Under the pieces are notes generated by a model. That model saw only the letters and a program-made list of their open reading frames with translations, made no database searches and was not told the origin of the DNA. 64,000 nucleotides of DNA from Solirubrobacteraceae bacterium (GTDB taxonomy: Bacteria; Actinomycetota; Thermoleophilia; Solirubrobacterales; Solirubrobacteraceae): contig JAGIBJ010000073.1 in NCBI GenBank assembly GCA_017744415.1, forward strand, positions 62,001 through 126,000. Reading direction: 5' to 3'. The first letter of the stretch is position 1, and every line of letters starts with the position of its first letter. Positions 30,504 through 39,988 of this stretch are shown here, piece by piece. A program made the position numbers and the translations under genes.

Positions 30504-30974
30504 ATGAGCCTCTTCGACGCGATGCGCATCTCCGCGACCGGCATGAGTGCCGAGCGCACGCGGATGGATGTCGCCTCCGAGAACCTCGCCAACGCGAACT
30601 CCACGAACGGCGTGAACGGCCCGTACCGCCGCAAGGAGGTCGCGCTCAAAGCCGCCTCCTCCGGCAGCTTCGGCGCGATGCTCTCCAGCGTCGCCGGCAG
30701 CGTGCCTGGTAGCGGCGGCATCGGCACGCAGACCGGCACCACCAAGGGCGGCGTGCAGGTGAGCGCGATCGTCGAGGACAAGACGCCCAACCGCAAGGTC
30801 TACGACCCGGGCCACCCGGACGCCGACCAGCAGGGCTACGTCTCGATGCCGAACGTGAACCCCGTCGTCGAGATGACCGACCTGATCTCGTCCTCGCGCG
30901 CCTACGAGGCGAACGTGACGGCGATGCAGACGACGAAGACCATGATCAGCCGCGTCATGGACCTCCTCAAGTGA
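30504..30974 (+). CDS. flgC: Flagellar rod protein FlgC
   Basis: 156 residues. SLFDAMRISATGMSAERTRMDVASENLANANSTNGVNGPYRRKEVALKA, then KVYDPGHPDADQQGYVSMPNVNPVVEMTDLISSSRAYEANVTAMQTTKTM, matching FlgC throughout. Two bases after flgB; its stop overlaps the fliE GTG start. Confidence 0.95.
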   Translation: MSLFDAMRISATGMSAERTRMDVASENLANANSTNGVNGPYRRKEVALKAASSGSFGAMLSSVAGSVPGSGGIGTQTGTTKGGVQVSAIVEDKTPNRKVYDPGHPDADQQGYVSMPNVNPVVEMTDLISSSRAYEANVTAMQTTKTMISRVMDLLK

Positions 30975-31279
30975 GCATCCCGATCGATCCCAGCTTCTCG
31001 ACCGTCGGCCCCGAATGGGGCGTCGGCTCGATCGGCGGCACGCAGGCTCCGGCCTCCGGAGGCAACTTCGGCGGCGTGCTCGGCAAACAGCTCGAGCAGC
31101 TGTCGGCCAGCCAGACCGACGCCACCCAGCAGGCCTCGGCACTCGCCACCGGCCAGGTACAGGACCCCTCCTCGGTGGTCATGGCCGTCGAGCGCGCCCA
31201 GCTCGAGATGCAGCTCGCCACGACGCTGCGCAACAAGGGCGTCGAAGCCATCCAAGAGCTGATGCGGACCCAGGTGTAA
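30971..31279 (+). CDS. fliE: MS-ring/rod junction protein FliE
   Basis: 102 residues from GTG 30971, overlapping the flgC stop (GTGA). The C-terminal half QASALATGQVQDPSSVVMAVERAQLEMQLATTLRNKGVEAIQELMRTQV is the FliE signature. FliE joins the MS ring to the rod. It is in its usual place after flgBC. Confidence 0.93.
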   Translation: MSIPIDPSFSTVGPEWGVGSIGGTQAPASGGNFGGVLGKQLEQLSASQTDATQQASALATGQVQDPSSVVMAVERAQLEMQLATTLRNKGVEAIQELMRTQV

Positions 31280-31282
31280 CGC

Positions 31283-32809
31283 ATGAATCCCCAAGCAATC
31301 TTCAAGGAGATGACGCCCCGCGCCCGCATCGGGCTCGGCGTCGCAGCGCTCGGCTTCCTCGCCGTCACGTTTCTCCTCCTCAAGCTCGCGACCGCTCCGG
31401 CCTACGCCACCGTGATGAGCGGCGTCGAGCCGAACCAGTCCGACAAGATCACGCAGGCGCTCGCCGATCGCGGCGTCTCGTACGAGCTCCAGAACAACGG
31501 CACCGCCATCGCCGTCGAGAAGAGCCAGATCGGCGAGGCGCGCGTCGCGCTCGCGAACGCGGGCGTGAACGCCGGCTCCGGCACCCAGCCCGGCTTCGAG
31601 CTGCTCGACCAGCAGAAGCTCGGCTCCTCCGACTTCCAGCAGCGCGTGACGTACCAGCGCGCGCTCGAGGGCGAGATCGCCAACACGATCGGCCAGATCG
31701 ACGGCGTGAACGGCGCCGAGGTGCAGCTCACCCTCCCGGAGGACAAGCTCTTCTCCGACGAGAGCAACCCCGCCACTGCGGCCGTCCTGCTCTCCGGCAC
31801 GTCGACCCTCGACGGCGCCCAGGTGCGCGGCATCGCGAACCTCGTCGCCGGCAGCGTCCAGGGCCTCTCGCCCGACAAGGTGACCATCACCGACGGCGCG
31901 GGCCAGCTCCTGTGGCCGACCGACGGCGGTGGCAGCGGCGGCAGCGGCGCCTCCAAGTCGGCCGCGCAGGCGCGCTACGACGCCTCGACCGAGAGCCGCA
32001 TCAACGACATGCTCACCCGCACGCTCGGCCCCAACAAGGCTCGCGTCGAGGTCGTCTCCGACCTCAACATGGACAACGCCTCCAAGGAGGAGCTGGCCTA
32101 CGCGAAGACGAGCACGCCGCTCTCGCAGAAGGTCGACGACGAGACCCTCAAGGGCGGTGGCGCCGGCGGCGGCACCTCCGGTACGGCCGCGAACATCGAG
32201 GGCTCGACCGCCGCAGGCGCAGGCGCCGGCTCGGACTACAAGCACAAGACGACCGACACGCAGTTCGGCGTCGGCAAGACCGTCACGAAGACGAAGGTCG
32301 CACCCGGAGCGGTGAACAACCTGCAGGTCGCGCTGCTCGTCGACAGCTCGGTGAAGGCGCCCAGCAGCTCGCAGCTCCAGACGATGGTGTCCACGGCCGC
32401 CGGCCTCAACACCACGCGTGGCGACAAGATCACCACGACGGTGCTGCCGTTCGCCAAGACGCCGACCCCGAAGTCGCCGTCGCCGATCACCCCGACCGGC
32501 ATTCTCGGCATGCTCAAGTACATCCTGGCCGGGCTCGCCGGGATCGTCTTCCTCTTCCTCGTGAGCCGCGGCCTCAAGCGCCGCGACACCTCGGATCTGG
32601 CCGAGCCCACGTGGCTGCGTGAGATCGAGCAGCCGCGCCCGCTCGCTGAGCTCGTCGCCTCGCTCGAGGCGAGCGCCGGCGGCGCGAACGGTGGCCAGGC
32701 CGCCCTCGGCGCCGGCTCGGGCCGTGAGCAGCTCGCCGCGGTCGCCGCACAGGATCCCGAGCGCCTTGCCCGCCAGCTCCGCGAGTGGATGCAGGAGGGT
32801 GACGCGTGA
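31283..32809 (+). CDS. fliF: MS-ring protein FliF
   Basis: 508 residues. An N-terminal transmembrane helix near residues 18-35 (LGVAALGFLAVTFLLL) is followed by ring-building domains with NQSDKITQALADRGVSYELQNNGTAIAV and VTYQRALEGEIANTIGQIDGVNGAEVQLTLPE. A Gly/Ser-rich insertion lies near residues 215-330 (partly low complexity). The second TM near 412-432 is YILAGLAGIVFLFLVS, and the cytoplasmic tail ends ERLARQLREWMQEG, the FliG-binding segment. Its stop overlaps the fliG GTG start. Length is close to typical (~530). Confidence 0.96.
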   Translation: MNPQAIFKEMTPRARIGLGVAALGFLAVTFLLLKLATAPAYATVMSGVEPNQSDKITQALADRGVSYELQNNGTAIAVEKSQIGEARVALANAGVNAGSGTQPGFELLDQQKLGSSDFQQRVTYQRALEGEIANTIGQIDGVNGAEVQLTLPEDKLFSDESNPATAAVLLSGTSTLDGAQVRGIANLVAGSVQGLSPDKVTITDGAGQLLWPTDGGGSGGSGASKSAAQARYDASTESRINDMLTRTLGPNKARVEVVSDLNMDNASKEELAYAKTSTPLSQKVDDETLKGGGAGGGTSGTAANIEGSTAAGAGAGSDYKHKTTDTQFGVGKTVTKTKVAPGAVNNLQVALLVDSSVKAPSSSQLQTMVSTAAGLNTTRGDKITTTVLPFAKTPTPKSPSPITPTGILGMLKYILAGLAGIVFLFLVSRGLKRRDTSDLAEPTWLREIEQPRPLAELVASLEASAGGANGGQAALGAGSGREQLAAVAAQDPERLARQLREWMQEGDA

Positions 32810-33933
32810 GCCAGCCGGCGAACACGATCGCGTTCCCGGCCGGAACCGGCGGGGCCGTGGGTGGTCTCGCCCCGGTGCCCGGCGCCGGTACGGCGGCGGC
32901 GCCCGCGATCCAGGGCGGCGCGAGCAAGGCCGCCATCGCGCTCATCGCGCTGGGCGCCGAAGCCGCAGCCGAGGTGCTCAAGCACCTTCCCGAGGCGCAG
33001 GCCGAGAAGCTCTCCGCCGAGATGGCCATGCTGGGCCCGATCGACGACGCCATGCTCGACAGCGTGTGCGACGAGCTCGCCACGCTCACCGGCGACGCGA
33101 ACCAGCCGCAGGGCGGCATCGGCTTCACGCGCGACGTGCTCGAGCGCGTCGTCGGCGCCGAGCGCGCCGAAGACCTCATCCGCCAGTTCCTCGGCGGCGA
33201 TCCCAAGCCCTTCGAGTTCATGCGCTCGATGGCGGCCGAGGAGGTCGCCCTGCTGCTCGCCGGCGAGTCGCCGCAGACCATCGCGCTCGTCGCCGCCGGC
33301 GTGCGCCCCGCAATGGCCGGCAAGATCCTCGACGGCCTCGGCACCGAGCTGCAGGCCGATGTCGCCCGTCGCGTGGCGATGATGCCGCCGCCGGATCCGC
33401 GCATCCTCCAGGACATCGACCGCGGCCTCCGCGAGAAGGCCAACCAGCTCGGCGACTCCGGTGCCGACGGCGAGGCGGCGGCCGCCGCCAGTGGCGTCGA
33501 CCAGCTCGCCGCGATCCTTCAGGGCGCCGGGCGCGCCACCGAGCGCCAGGTGCTCGAGGGCCTCGAGGCCGTCGATCCGGAGCTCGCCGAGGCCGTGCGA
33601 GCCAAGATGTTCACCTTCGAGGACATGGTCAAGCTGACCGACAAGGACCTCCAGCTCGTCCTCCGCGACATCGACGGCAAGGACCTCGTCCTCGCGCTGC
33701 GCGGTGTGCCCGAGGAGCTCATGGCTCGCGTCGTGGAGAACATGTCGCAGCGCGCCGCCGAGACCCTCAAGGAAGACCTCGAGATGCAGCCGCCGCAGAA
33801 GCGAGCTGTCGTCGAGGAGGCGCAGACCAAGGTCGTCGCCGCCATCCGCGCGCTCGACGAAGCCGGACAGATCACCCTCCCGATGGCGGAAGAGCCGGGC
33901 GAGGAGGGTGGCGAGGTGGAGATCCTCCTGTGA
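32806..33933 (+). CDS. fliG: Motor switch protein FliG
   Basis: 375 residues from GTG 32806. After a ~40-residue Gly/Ala N-terminal extension, the FliG domains follow: AAEVLKHLPEAQAEKLSAEMAML, then ESPQTIALVAAGVRP (the EHPQ motif, His replaced by Ser). The C-terminal torque domain reads FEDMVKLTDKDLQLVLRDIDGKDLVLALRGVPEELMARVVENMSQRAAETLKEDLEMQ. It interacts with MotA, FliM and FliF, all in the window. Slightly longer than usual (~335). Confidence 0.95.
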   Translation: MSQPANTIAFPAGTGGAVGGLAPVPGAGTAAAPAIQGGASKAAIALIALGAEAAAEVLKHLPEAQAEKLSAEMAMLGPIDDAMLDSVCDELATLTGDANQPQGGIGFTRDVLERVVGAERAEDLIRQFLGGDPKPFEFMRSMAAEEVALLLAGESPQTIALVAAGVRPAMAGKILDGLGTELQADVARRVAMMPPPDPRILQDIDRGLREKANQLGDSGADGEAAAAASGVDQLAAILQGAGRATERQVLEGLEAVDPELAEAVRAKMFTFEDMVKLTDKDLQLVLRDIDGKDLVLALRGVPEELMARVVENMSQRAAETLKEDLEMQPPQKRAVVEEAQTKVVAAIRALDEAGQITLPMAEEPGEEGGEVEILL

Positions 33934-34526
33934 GCGCGTTCGAGCTTCCCACCCTCCAGCCGACGGTCGACTACTCGCGCCTCACGCCCGCCGACGAGCA
34001 GGCGATGTACGAGTCGAAGATGGCGCAGGGCATGGCCGAGGGCCACGCCGCTGGCCGCGAGCAGGGACTCGCCGAGGGACGCGCCGAGCTGGCAGGCGCG
34101 ATCGCCGCGCTACAGGCCGCTGCCGCCGAGCTCACCGCCCGCCGCGACGCGCTTTGCGATGTCGTCGAGCCCGCTGCGATCTCGCTCGCGCTCGCCGGTG
34201 CCGAGCAGGTGGTCGGGGCTGCGCTCGAGGTCAAGCCGGAGCTCGTGCTCGAGACCACGCGCGGCGCACTGCGCCGGCTCGTGGAACGCGACCGCATCAC
34301 TATCCTCACGAATCCCGACGACCTCGAGACGCTCCGCGCCGCCGCGCCCGAGCTGGCCGAGGAGCTTGGCGGGATCGGTTCGCTCGAGGTGCAGGCCGAG
34401 CGCCGCATCGCCCCGGGCGGCGTGATCGTCCAGACGCCCGAGGGCGACGTCGACGCACGCCTGGACACCCGCCTCGCCAGGCTCGGTGAGGTCGTCCGCG
34501 ACGCCCTCCACGAGCAGGCCCACTGA
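33930..34526 (+). CDS. fliH: Export ATPase regulator FliH
   Basis: 198 residues from GTG 33930, overlapping the fliG stop. The helical N-terminal part carries repeated small-residue spacing (GMAEGHAAGREQGLAEGRAELAGAI), the FliH GxxxG-type helix. The C-terminal domain (LVLETTRGALRRLVERDRITILTNPDDLETLR ... GGVIVQTPEGDVDARLDTRLARL) is the V-ATPase E-subunit-like region. It holds FliI at the export gate. The long open frame from 32619 is a shadow of fliF/fliG. Confidence 0.92.
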   Translation: MSAFELPTLQPTVDYSRLTPADEQAMYESKMAQGMAEGHAAGREQGLAEGRAELAGAIAALQAAAAELTARRDALCDVVEPAAISLALAGAEQVVGAALEVKPELVLETTRGALRRLVERDRITILTNPDDLETLRAAAPELAEELGGIGSLEVQAERRIAPGGVIVQTPEGDVDARLDTRLARLGEVVRDALHEQAH

Positions 34527-36011
34527 ATGCCTGACGCTCCGGAGACGCAGGCCGTCCTCGACCGCCTCGAGCGGATCAGCCAGCGCGTGTCGCGCGGCGA
34601 TCTGCAGCGCGTACGCGGGCGCGTGGCCGACGTGATCGGGCTGATCGTGGAGGCCACCGGCCTCAGTGCTGAGGTGGGGGAGGTGTGCGAGCTGGAGACC
34701 GGCCGCCACGAGGCCCCGGTGCCGGCCGAGGTCGTCGGCTTCCGCTCCGGCCGCACGCTCCTGATGCCACTGGCCGAGCTGCGCGGGATCGCCCCCGGCA
34801 ACGCCGTGACGCCCACCGGCCACCACCTCGAGGTGAGCGTGTCCGACGACATGCTCGGCATGGTGCTCGACGGCCTCGGCAAGCCGATCGACGGCTACGC
34901 GCCCCCGATCGGTTACCGCCGCGCGATCGAGGCCTCGCCGCCGAACGCGATGCTCCGCCAGCGCATCGAGGATCGCGTTGGACTCGGCGTTCGCGCTCTC
35001 GACACTCTCATCCCGTGCGGCCGCGGTCAGCGCCTCGGCATCTTTGCCGGCTCCGGCGTCGGCAAGAGCTCGCTGCTCGGCATGATCGCCCGCTCGACCA
35101 CCGCCGACGTGAACGTGATCTGCCTCGTCGGTGAGCGTGGTCGCGAGGTGCGCGAGTTCATCGAGCGCGATCTCGGCGACGCCATCCAGCGCTCCGTGGT
35201 GGTCGTCGCCACCGGCGATCAGCCCGCGCTCGTGCGCATCAAGGCCGCTCTCACCGCCACCGCGATCGCGGAGCACTTCCGCGACGAGGGCCGCGACGTG
35301 ATGCTGATGATGGACTCCGTCACCCGCTTCGCCATGGCCCAGCGCGAGGTCGGCCTCGCCATCGGCGAGCCACCCGCTACCCGTGGTTACACGCCCTCCG
35401 TGTTCGCGATGCTTCCGCGGCTGCTCGAGCGCAGCGGCACCAGCGACGTCGGCTCCATCACGGGGCTGTACACGACGCTCGTCGACGGCGACGACATGAA
35501 CGAGCCCATCGCCGACGCGGTGCGGTCGATCCTCGACGGCCACGTCGTGCTCACCCGCCAGCTCGCCCACCAGGGCCACTATCCGGCGATCGACGTGCTG
35601 CAGAGCGTGAGCCGCCTCGTCGGCGAGATCACGCCAGGCGTGATCCAGGATGCCGGCCAAGAGGTGCGCGAGCTGATGGCCGCCTACCGCGAGCAGAAGG
35701 ACCTCATCGCGATCGGCGCCTACGAGCACGGCAGCAACCCGGTCGTCGACCGGGCGATCGCCCTCAAGGACGAGATCGATGGGTTCCTCCGCCAGCGTGC
35801 GACGGAGCCAAGCACCGTCGAGGGCGCCGACCGGGCCCTGCTCGATCTCGTCGGCATGGTGCCGGTCAACCAGTTCGACAACGTCGAGGTCGATCTCAGC
35901 GGCAGCGGCGACGGACTCGTCGTCGTCGGCGAAGACGGCTGGCCCGGGCCTGAGCCGGCCCCGGGCGACTCCGCGATCCCCAGCTTCGATCTCTCCCACG
36001 GGGTGCAGTAG
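34527..36011 (+). CDS. fliI: Flagellum-specific ATP synthase/export ATPase FliI
   Basis: 494 residues. F1-beta-type ATPase: Walker A FAGSGVGKSSLLG (Lys180), DVMLMMDSVTRFAMAQREVGLAIGEPPATRGYTPSVFAMLPRLLERSG (Walker B and family signature) and DGHVVLTRQLAHQGHYPAIDVLQSVSR. The C-terminus carries an extra ~60 residues with a Gly/Asp-rich tail. It starts directly after the fliH stop with no gap. It energises export together with FliH and FliJ. Confidence 0.96.
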   Translation: MPDAPETQAVLDRLERISQRVSRGDLQRVRGRVADVIGLIVEATGLSAEVGEVCELETGRHEAPVPAEVVGFRSGRTLLMPLAELRGIAPGNAVTPTGHHLEVSVSDDMLGMVLDGLGKPIDGYAPPIGYRRAIEASPPNAMLRQRIEDRVGLGVRALDTLIPCGRGQRLGIFAGSGVGKSSLLGMIARSTTADVNVICLVGERGREVREFIERDLGDAIQRSVVVVATGDQPALVRIKAALTATAIAEHFRDEGRDVMLMMDSVTRFAMAQREVGLAIGEPPATRGYTPSVFAMLPRLLERSGTSDVGSITGLYTTLVDGDDMNEPIADAVRSILDGHVVLTRQLAHQGHYPAIDVLQSVSRLVGEITPGVIQDAGQEVRELMAAYREQKDLIAIGAYEHGSNPVVDRAIALKDEIDGFLRQRATEPSTVEGADRALLDLVGMVPVNQFDNVEVDLSGSGDGLVVVGEDGWPGPEPAPGDSAIPSFDLSHGVQ

Positions 36012-36014
36012 CCC

Positions 36015-36470
36015 ATGAAGCGCTTCCACTTTCACCTGCAGCCGGTGCTCGATCTGCGCGAGGGCGCCGAGCAGAAGGCCAAGGAGCAGCTCGCGGAGAC
36101 CATGGCCGTGCGCGCGCAGGGCCGCAAGAACCTCGACACCGCCCGGGAGCTCGTCGACGAGGCCGACGTCGCCGCGCGCCAGAAGGCCGCCGCGCCGATC
36201 AGCGCCGCCGAGCTCGCCCACCAGCAGCTGTGGCGCGAGCGCCTCGAGCGTTACCGGACGGCCGCCGATCAGCAGCTCGCCGACGCCGAGCTCGACGTGA
36301 CCGTGAGCCGTGAGGCGCTGGTGGAGGCGCACCGCAAGCGCGCCGCCCTCGACAAGCTCAAGGACGTGCGCCGCGCCGCCCACCTCGCCGAGGTCGCACG
36401 CGTCGAGGCCCTCGAGGCCGACGAGATTGCCCTGCGCCAGTACCACGCGAAGATGCGCAAGGCGTCATGA
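36015..36470 (+). CDS. fliJ: Flagellar export chaperone FliJ
   Basis: 151 residues, almost entirely one long coiled coil rich in Lys/Glu/Arg/Ala. [32 protein letters not shown] is the typical FliJ beginning (F-x-LQ-x-VLDLR). The YHAKMRKAS end is also usual. It sits 3 nt after fliI and overlaps the next start (ATGA). Confidence 0.9.
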   Translation: MKRFHFHLQPVLDLREGAEQKAKEQLAETMAVRAQGRKNLDTARELVDEADVAARQKAAAPISAAELAHQQLWRERLERYRTAADQQLADAELDVTVSREALVEAHRKRAALDKLKDVRRAAHLAEVARVEALEADEIALRQYHAKMRKAS

Positions 36471-37207
36471 GCGTCGGCGCCACCGATGCCGTCGCGCGGG
36501 TCGCGGCGATCCAGCAGATGGTCAACCAGCTCACGACGGGCGGGTCGCCTCCGGACTCGGGTTTCGCCTCGGCGCTGCAGGAGGCGCAGAGCGCACCCGG
36601 CGCCTCGGCCACCACGCCCGTGTCGAGCGTGAGCGGCATGCCCTACGCCGCTGAGATCACCGCCGCGGCGAAGAAGTACAACCTTGATCCGGCGCTGCTT
36701 GCGGGCCTCGTGAAGCAGGAGTCGGGGTTCAACCCGAGCATCCGCTCAGGTGCCGGCGCCATCGGGCTCACGCAGCTCATGCCGGGCACGGCCAGCTCGC
36801 TCGGCGTGACCGATCCGACCGATCCGGCGCAGAACCTCGAGGGCGGCGCGAAGTACCTGCGCCAGCAGCTCGACCGGTTCGGCGGCGACGAGCGGCTCGC
36901 CCTCGCGGCCTACAACGCTGGTCCCGGCGCCGTGCAGAAGTTTGGCGGCGTGCCGCCCTACGCCGAGACCCAGAACTACGTGAAAACGGTGCTCGCGAAC
37001 CGCGACGCGTACGCGGCCTCGGGCCTCGGGCAGACCGCTGCGCTCGCCAGCACCGCTGCCGCGAGCGCCGGGGTCACGCTCCCGACGAACGCCTCCGCGC
37101 TCGGCGTGCAGAGCACCGCGCTCAGCACGATGCGCACCGCCCTCGACTCCCCGTCCACATCTGGTCCAACCGGCTCCAGTTCCTCCCTCGGGTATCCGAC
37201 GACATAA
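36467..37207 (+). CDS. Soluble lytic transglycosylase (SLT) domain protein in the rod operon
   Basis: 246 residues. Residues ~60-180 are an SLT (goose-lysozyme-like) domain: [43 protein letters not shown], with the catalytic Glu in KQESGFNP, and [25 protein letters not shown] plus [12 protein letters not shown]. The first ~55 and last ~60 residues are low complexity. There is no signal peptide, so it is probably exported by the flagellar apparatus. It likely opens peptidoglycan for the rod, the role of the FlgJ C-terminal half, which the short FlgJ at 18197 lacks. Confidence 0.9.
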   Translation: MSVGATDAVARVAAIQQMVNQLTTGGSPPDSGFASALQEAQSAPGASATTPVSSVSGMPYAAEITAAAKKYNLDPALLAGLVKQESGFNPSIRSGAGAIGLTQLMPGTASSLGVTDPTDPAQNLEGGAKYLRQQLDRFGGDERLALAAYNAGPGAVQKFGGVPPYAETQNYVKTVLANRDAYAASGLGQTAALASTAAASAGVTLPTNASALGVQSTALSTMRTALDSPSTSGPTGSSSSLGYPTT

Positions 37208-37212
37208 CCACC

Positions 37213-38859
37213 ATGCCCATCGACTTGCTCCCTGCGCCGACGTCGGCCGGGCCGGTCGCCACCAAGAGCTCAGGCCCGCAAGGGCCGAGCAGCGGTGCGC
37301 CACCGGGCTTCTCCGACGCTCTCACCGATGCCTCCAAGACCTGGACCGCCGCTGCGGAAGGTCGCCAAGCCACCAAGACGCCGCAGAACGACTCCGCGGC
37401 GACGAAGCCTGGTGCGCACACCGAAGAGCAGGCCGCGGCAGACGTCGCTGGCCAGTCGAACGGCAAGGACGATCACCCCGTTGCCGCGGGTGACGAGGTC
37501 GTCGCGGCCCTCCCCGTCGATGCGGCTGCTGCTGCACTCGCTGCCGGCCTCGCGCCGACGCCCGTGACGGTGCCCGTCGCTCCGGCGCCCGCCGCTGTGC
37601 CCGAGGCCGCTGCCGCGACCACGCAGGTGGTGGCGCAGGCCACCGTCGCCGGCGCGCAGGCGACCCCGGCGACGACGGACGGGGCGCCGGCGACCGAGAC
37701 TCCTATCGCAGGGACGGCGCAGGCCGCGACGCCGGCTTCGGCCGACCCGGCCACGAGCACCTCCTCCCAGACGACGCCGGCCACTCCGGCCGCCGCCGAC
37801 GGCGGTGCGCCGGTCGCCGCGCCACAGACCCAGGACGCTCCGGCCTTGCCGCAGCAGCCCGTTGCGAGCACGCCGCAGGCTGCCGGGCAGGCGCAGGCAC
37901 CCGCGGAGACCGCGGCACCGCCCGCCGTCACGCCGGATGCCGCCGCGACGCAGCTCGTCGCCGACACCGCTCCCGCTCCTGCTCCGGCCGATGCAGCCGC
38001 GCCGGCGGCACCGACCGCCCTCGACGCTCCGCAGGCCTCGCCGGCCGATGCGAACGCCGCTACCGGCGCCGACACCGGCTCCAGCTCGCAGGGGCAGCCG
38101 CAAGACTCCACCCAGCGGGCCCAGCCCACCGCCAGCGCTGCCGTCACGCAGCCCGATCAGACGACCGCGGCGCAGGCCGCGGCCGCGGCGCAGGCTGCCG
38201 GTTCGGCGGCGCCGGCTTCCACCGGTGATGCCTCGCAGGCCAAGGCCGAGACGGCGCCGGTGGATGCCACCGCTGCCACATCAGCTCCGGCTGCTCCGCA
38301 GGCTCCGACCCCGGCTCCGGCTGCGGCACCCGCCGCTCCGACTGCGGCCGCCGCACCGGCCGCGCCGACCGCTCCGGTCGTCACCTTCCAGGGCCCGACG
38401 GTCCCGGCGGCGACGCACGGTGCTCGCACCGCTGCGGTCGAGGCGCTCGTGCACCTCGGCAAGCAGCGCGGCCAGGCCGCCGCACGGATCGCGCTCGCTC
38501 CCGAGACCCTCGGCGGTATCCAGGTGACTCTCACCTTCGGCGCCGACGGCGTGAGCGCACGCCTCCTTGCCGAGCGGCCTGAGGCTGCGGCGGCGCTGAG
38601 CCGTGCCGGCCAGGACCTCCGCGACAGCCTCCAGCGCCAGGGCATCGACCTGGCTCGCCTCGAGACCGCCTTCGCGGGCGACCAGAGCGGCGCGTTCCAG
38701 CAGGGTCGCAACGCCAACTGGACCCCCGGCGGCAGCAGCCGCTCGCGTCCGGTCTCCCTGGCGGACTTCGAAGACGACGCCGTGATGAGCGTCAGCGTCG
38801 CCGAAGCCCCTGCCCCGTCCACCCTCGCGCCCGGTCGCACCGTCGACCTGCGTGCCTGA
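37213..38859 (+). CDS. fliK: Hook-length control protein FliK
   Basis: 548 residues. The first ~420 are Ala/Pro/Thr/Gln-rich low complexity, as expected of a molecular ruler, and explain many false reading frames here. The C-terminal domain (~420-510) carries the Flg_hook pattern ARIALAPETLGGIQVTLTFGADGVSARLLAERPEAAAALSRAGQDLRDSLQRQGIDLARLETAF. It is placed between the SLT gene and flgD. It measures the hook and triggers the FlhB substrate switch. Confidence 0.9.
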   Translation: MPIDLLPAPTSAGPVATKSSGPQGPSSGAPPGFSDALTDASKTWTAAAEGRQATKTPQNDSAATKPGAHTEEQAAADVAGQSNGKDDHPVAAGDEVVAALPVDAAAAALAAGLAPTPVTVPVAPAPAAVPEAAAATTQVVAQATVAGAQATPATTDGAPATETPIAGTAQAATPASADPATSTSSQTTPATPAAADGGAPVAAPQTQDAPALPQQPVASTPQAAGQAQAPAETAAPPAVTPDAAATQLVADTAPAPAPADAAAPAAPTALDAPQASPADANAATGADTGSSSQGQPQDSTQRAQPTASAAVTQPDQTTAAQAAAAAQAAGSAAPASTGDASQAKAETAPVDATAATSAPAAPQAPTPAPAAAPAAPTAAAAPAAPTAPVVTFQGPTVPAATHGARTAAVEALVHLGKQRGQAAARIALAPETLGGIQVTLTFGADGVSARLLAERPEAAAALSRAGQDLRDSLQRQGIDLARLETAFAGDQSGAFQQGRNANWTPGGSSRSRPVSLADFEDDAVMSVSVAEAPAPSTLAPGRTVDLRA

Positions 38860-38881
38860 GATCCCGAGCCGGAGAACCTCC

Positions 38882-39319
38882 ATGGCTTCCGTCAACACCT
38901 CCAACATGAACGGCGCGACCATCCCCGGGAGCAGCGTCAAGAAGGTCGGTACGACCACCGATTCGAGCAAGCAGAGCTCGATGGACAAGGACGCGTTCCT
39001 CAAGCTCCTGGCCGCTCAGGCCAAGATGCAGGATCCGATGAACCCGACCGACTCCACGGCGCAGATCGCACAGCTCGCGCAGTTCTCGTCGCTCGAGCAG
39101 ATGCTCAACGTCGCGACCGAGATGGGCAAGCTGCGTACCTCGAACACGAACTCGGCGGCGATCCAGCTCGTCGGCCACGACGTCACGTTCAAGAGCCCCT
39201 CGACCGGCCTGCCGACCACCGGCACCGTGTCGCAGGTGACGATGGGCGAGAGCGGTCCGCTCCTCACGATCGGTAGCGAGTCGGGGATCGACCCGGCCTA
39301 CATCACCCAGGTGCGATGA
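38882..39319 (+). CDS. flgD: Hook-capping protein FlgD
   Basis: 145 residues from ATG 38882 (GGAG 7 nt upstream). The SSMDKDAFLKLLAAQAKMQDPMNPTDSTAQIAQLAQFSSLEQMLNVATEM block is the diagnostic FlgD N-terminal domain. The rest (QLVGHDVTFKSPSTGLPTTGTVSQV) is the shortened C-terminal part seen in Gram-positive FlgD. Needed to assemble FlgE; the stop overlaps the next start. Confidence 0.95.
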   Translation: MASVNTSNMNGATIPGSSVKKVGTTTDSSKQSSMDKDAFLKLLAAQAKMQDPMNPTDSTAQIAQLAQFSSLEQMLNVATEMGKLRTSNTNSAAIQLVGHDVTFKSPSTGLPTTGTVSQVTMGESGPLLTIGSESGIDPAYITQVR

Positions 39320-39765
39320 GCGTCCCCGTCAATCCAGCGCTGATCCCGCCGGGACCAGCCACCGGCACACCGCCGGTCTCACCAGCTGAGAAGGCCAGGC
39401 GCGCGGGGCAATCGACCACCGGGCCGGGCTTCGCGCAGGTGCTGCGCGAGACGAGCACCGCCACCAGGCCCGCGGCACCGACCGCCCCGGGTGTCGGCGG
39501 CACCACCTCCGCGCCCGTCAACTTCTCCGGGCACGCGCTGCAGCGTCTCGAGCGTCGCGGGATCTCCGTCGACGCGAACGTGCAGCAACGGCTCGGCGAG
39601 GGCGTCGATCGTGCGGCCTCCAAGGGGTCTCGCACGGCCGTCGTGCTCATCGATGACAACGCGTTCGTGGTCGGCGTTCCGGCCCGCACCGTCGTCACCG
39701 CGGTCGACCGCGGAAGCATGAAGGAACACGTGTTCACGAACATCGATTCCGCGGTGATCGCCTAG
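39316..39765 (+). CDS. Flagellar operon protein, TIGR02530 type
   Basis: 149 residues. The C-terminal ~85 match the TIGR02530 flagellar operon family: FSGHALQRLERRGISVDANVQQRLGEGVDRAASKGSRTAVVLIDDNAFVVGVPARTVVTAVDRGSMKEHVFTNIDSAV. In Bacillus and Clostridia a member of this family lies between flgD and flgE, as here. Exact function is not established. The N-terminal 60 residues are a Pro/Thr-rich linker. A terminator hairpin follows at 39783. Confidence 0.85.
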   Translation: MSVPVNPALIPPGPATGTPPVSPAEKARRAGQSTTGPGFAQVLRETSTATRPAAPTAPGVGGTTSAPVNFSGHALQRLERRGISVDANVQQRLGEGVDRAASKGSRTAVVLIDDNAFVVGVPARTVVTAVDRGSMKEHVFTNIDSAVIA

Positions 39766-39782
39766 CCATCAGGGCGATTTCA

Positions 39783-39807
39783 GGCGGGATTCAGGCCGAA
39801 TCCCGCC
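39783..39807 (+). terminator. Hairpin terminator after the flgB-to-TIGR02530 operon
   Basis: GGCGGGATTC (39783-39792) pairs with GAATCCCGCC (39798-39807) around a 5-nt loop. It lies 18 nt after the last stop and ~50 nt before the flgE promoter, so flgE is a separate unit. Confidence 0.6.
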
Positions 39808-39854
39808 CGTGTCCAGCGAACCGTCCAATGTGTCGAATTCGCCTGGACGCTGGG

Positions 39855-39882
39855 TCAACTCCTTAGACCACTCGGCCGATCA
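39855..39882 (+). promoter_or_regulatory. Sigma-28-type promoter of flgE
   Basis: TCAA at 39855-39858, 16-nt spacer, GCCGATCA at 39875-39882. The leader to the flgE start is 106 nt and carries the CsrA-like site at 39968. Confidence 0.75.
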
Positions 39883-39967
39883 ATTGAGGGACGGGGCAAG
39901 AGCCACGAAGCGCTCTCCGCCTCACCCAAACGTCAACCTAGGCCGGACCCCTCTGGGGAGGCCGCAC

Positions 39968-39983
39968 ATACAAGGACACGATG
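39968..39983 (+). promoter_or_regulatory. CsrA-like site and tiny leader ORF before flgE
   Basis: ATACAAGGA at 39968-39976 fits the CsrA consensus RUACARGGA at all nine positions and is the apparent ribosome site. It is followed by ATG 39981 of a 3-codon reading frame (Met-Ser-Arg-stop) whose TGA overlaps the flgE ATG. Confidence 0.6.
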
Positions 39984-39988
39984 TCCCG

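Noticed and set aside
37213-38500. Multiple extra frames within fliK on both strands
   Set aside because: Produced by Ala/Pro/Thr low-complexity coding sequence; only the fliK frame has a conserved C-terminal domain.
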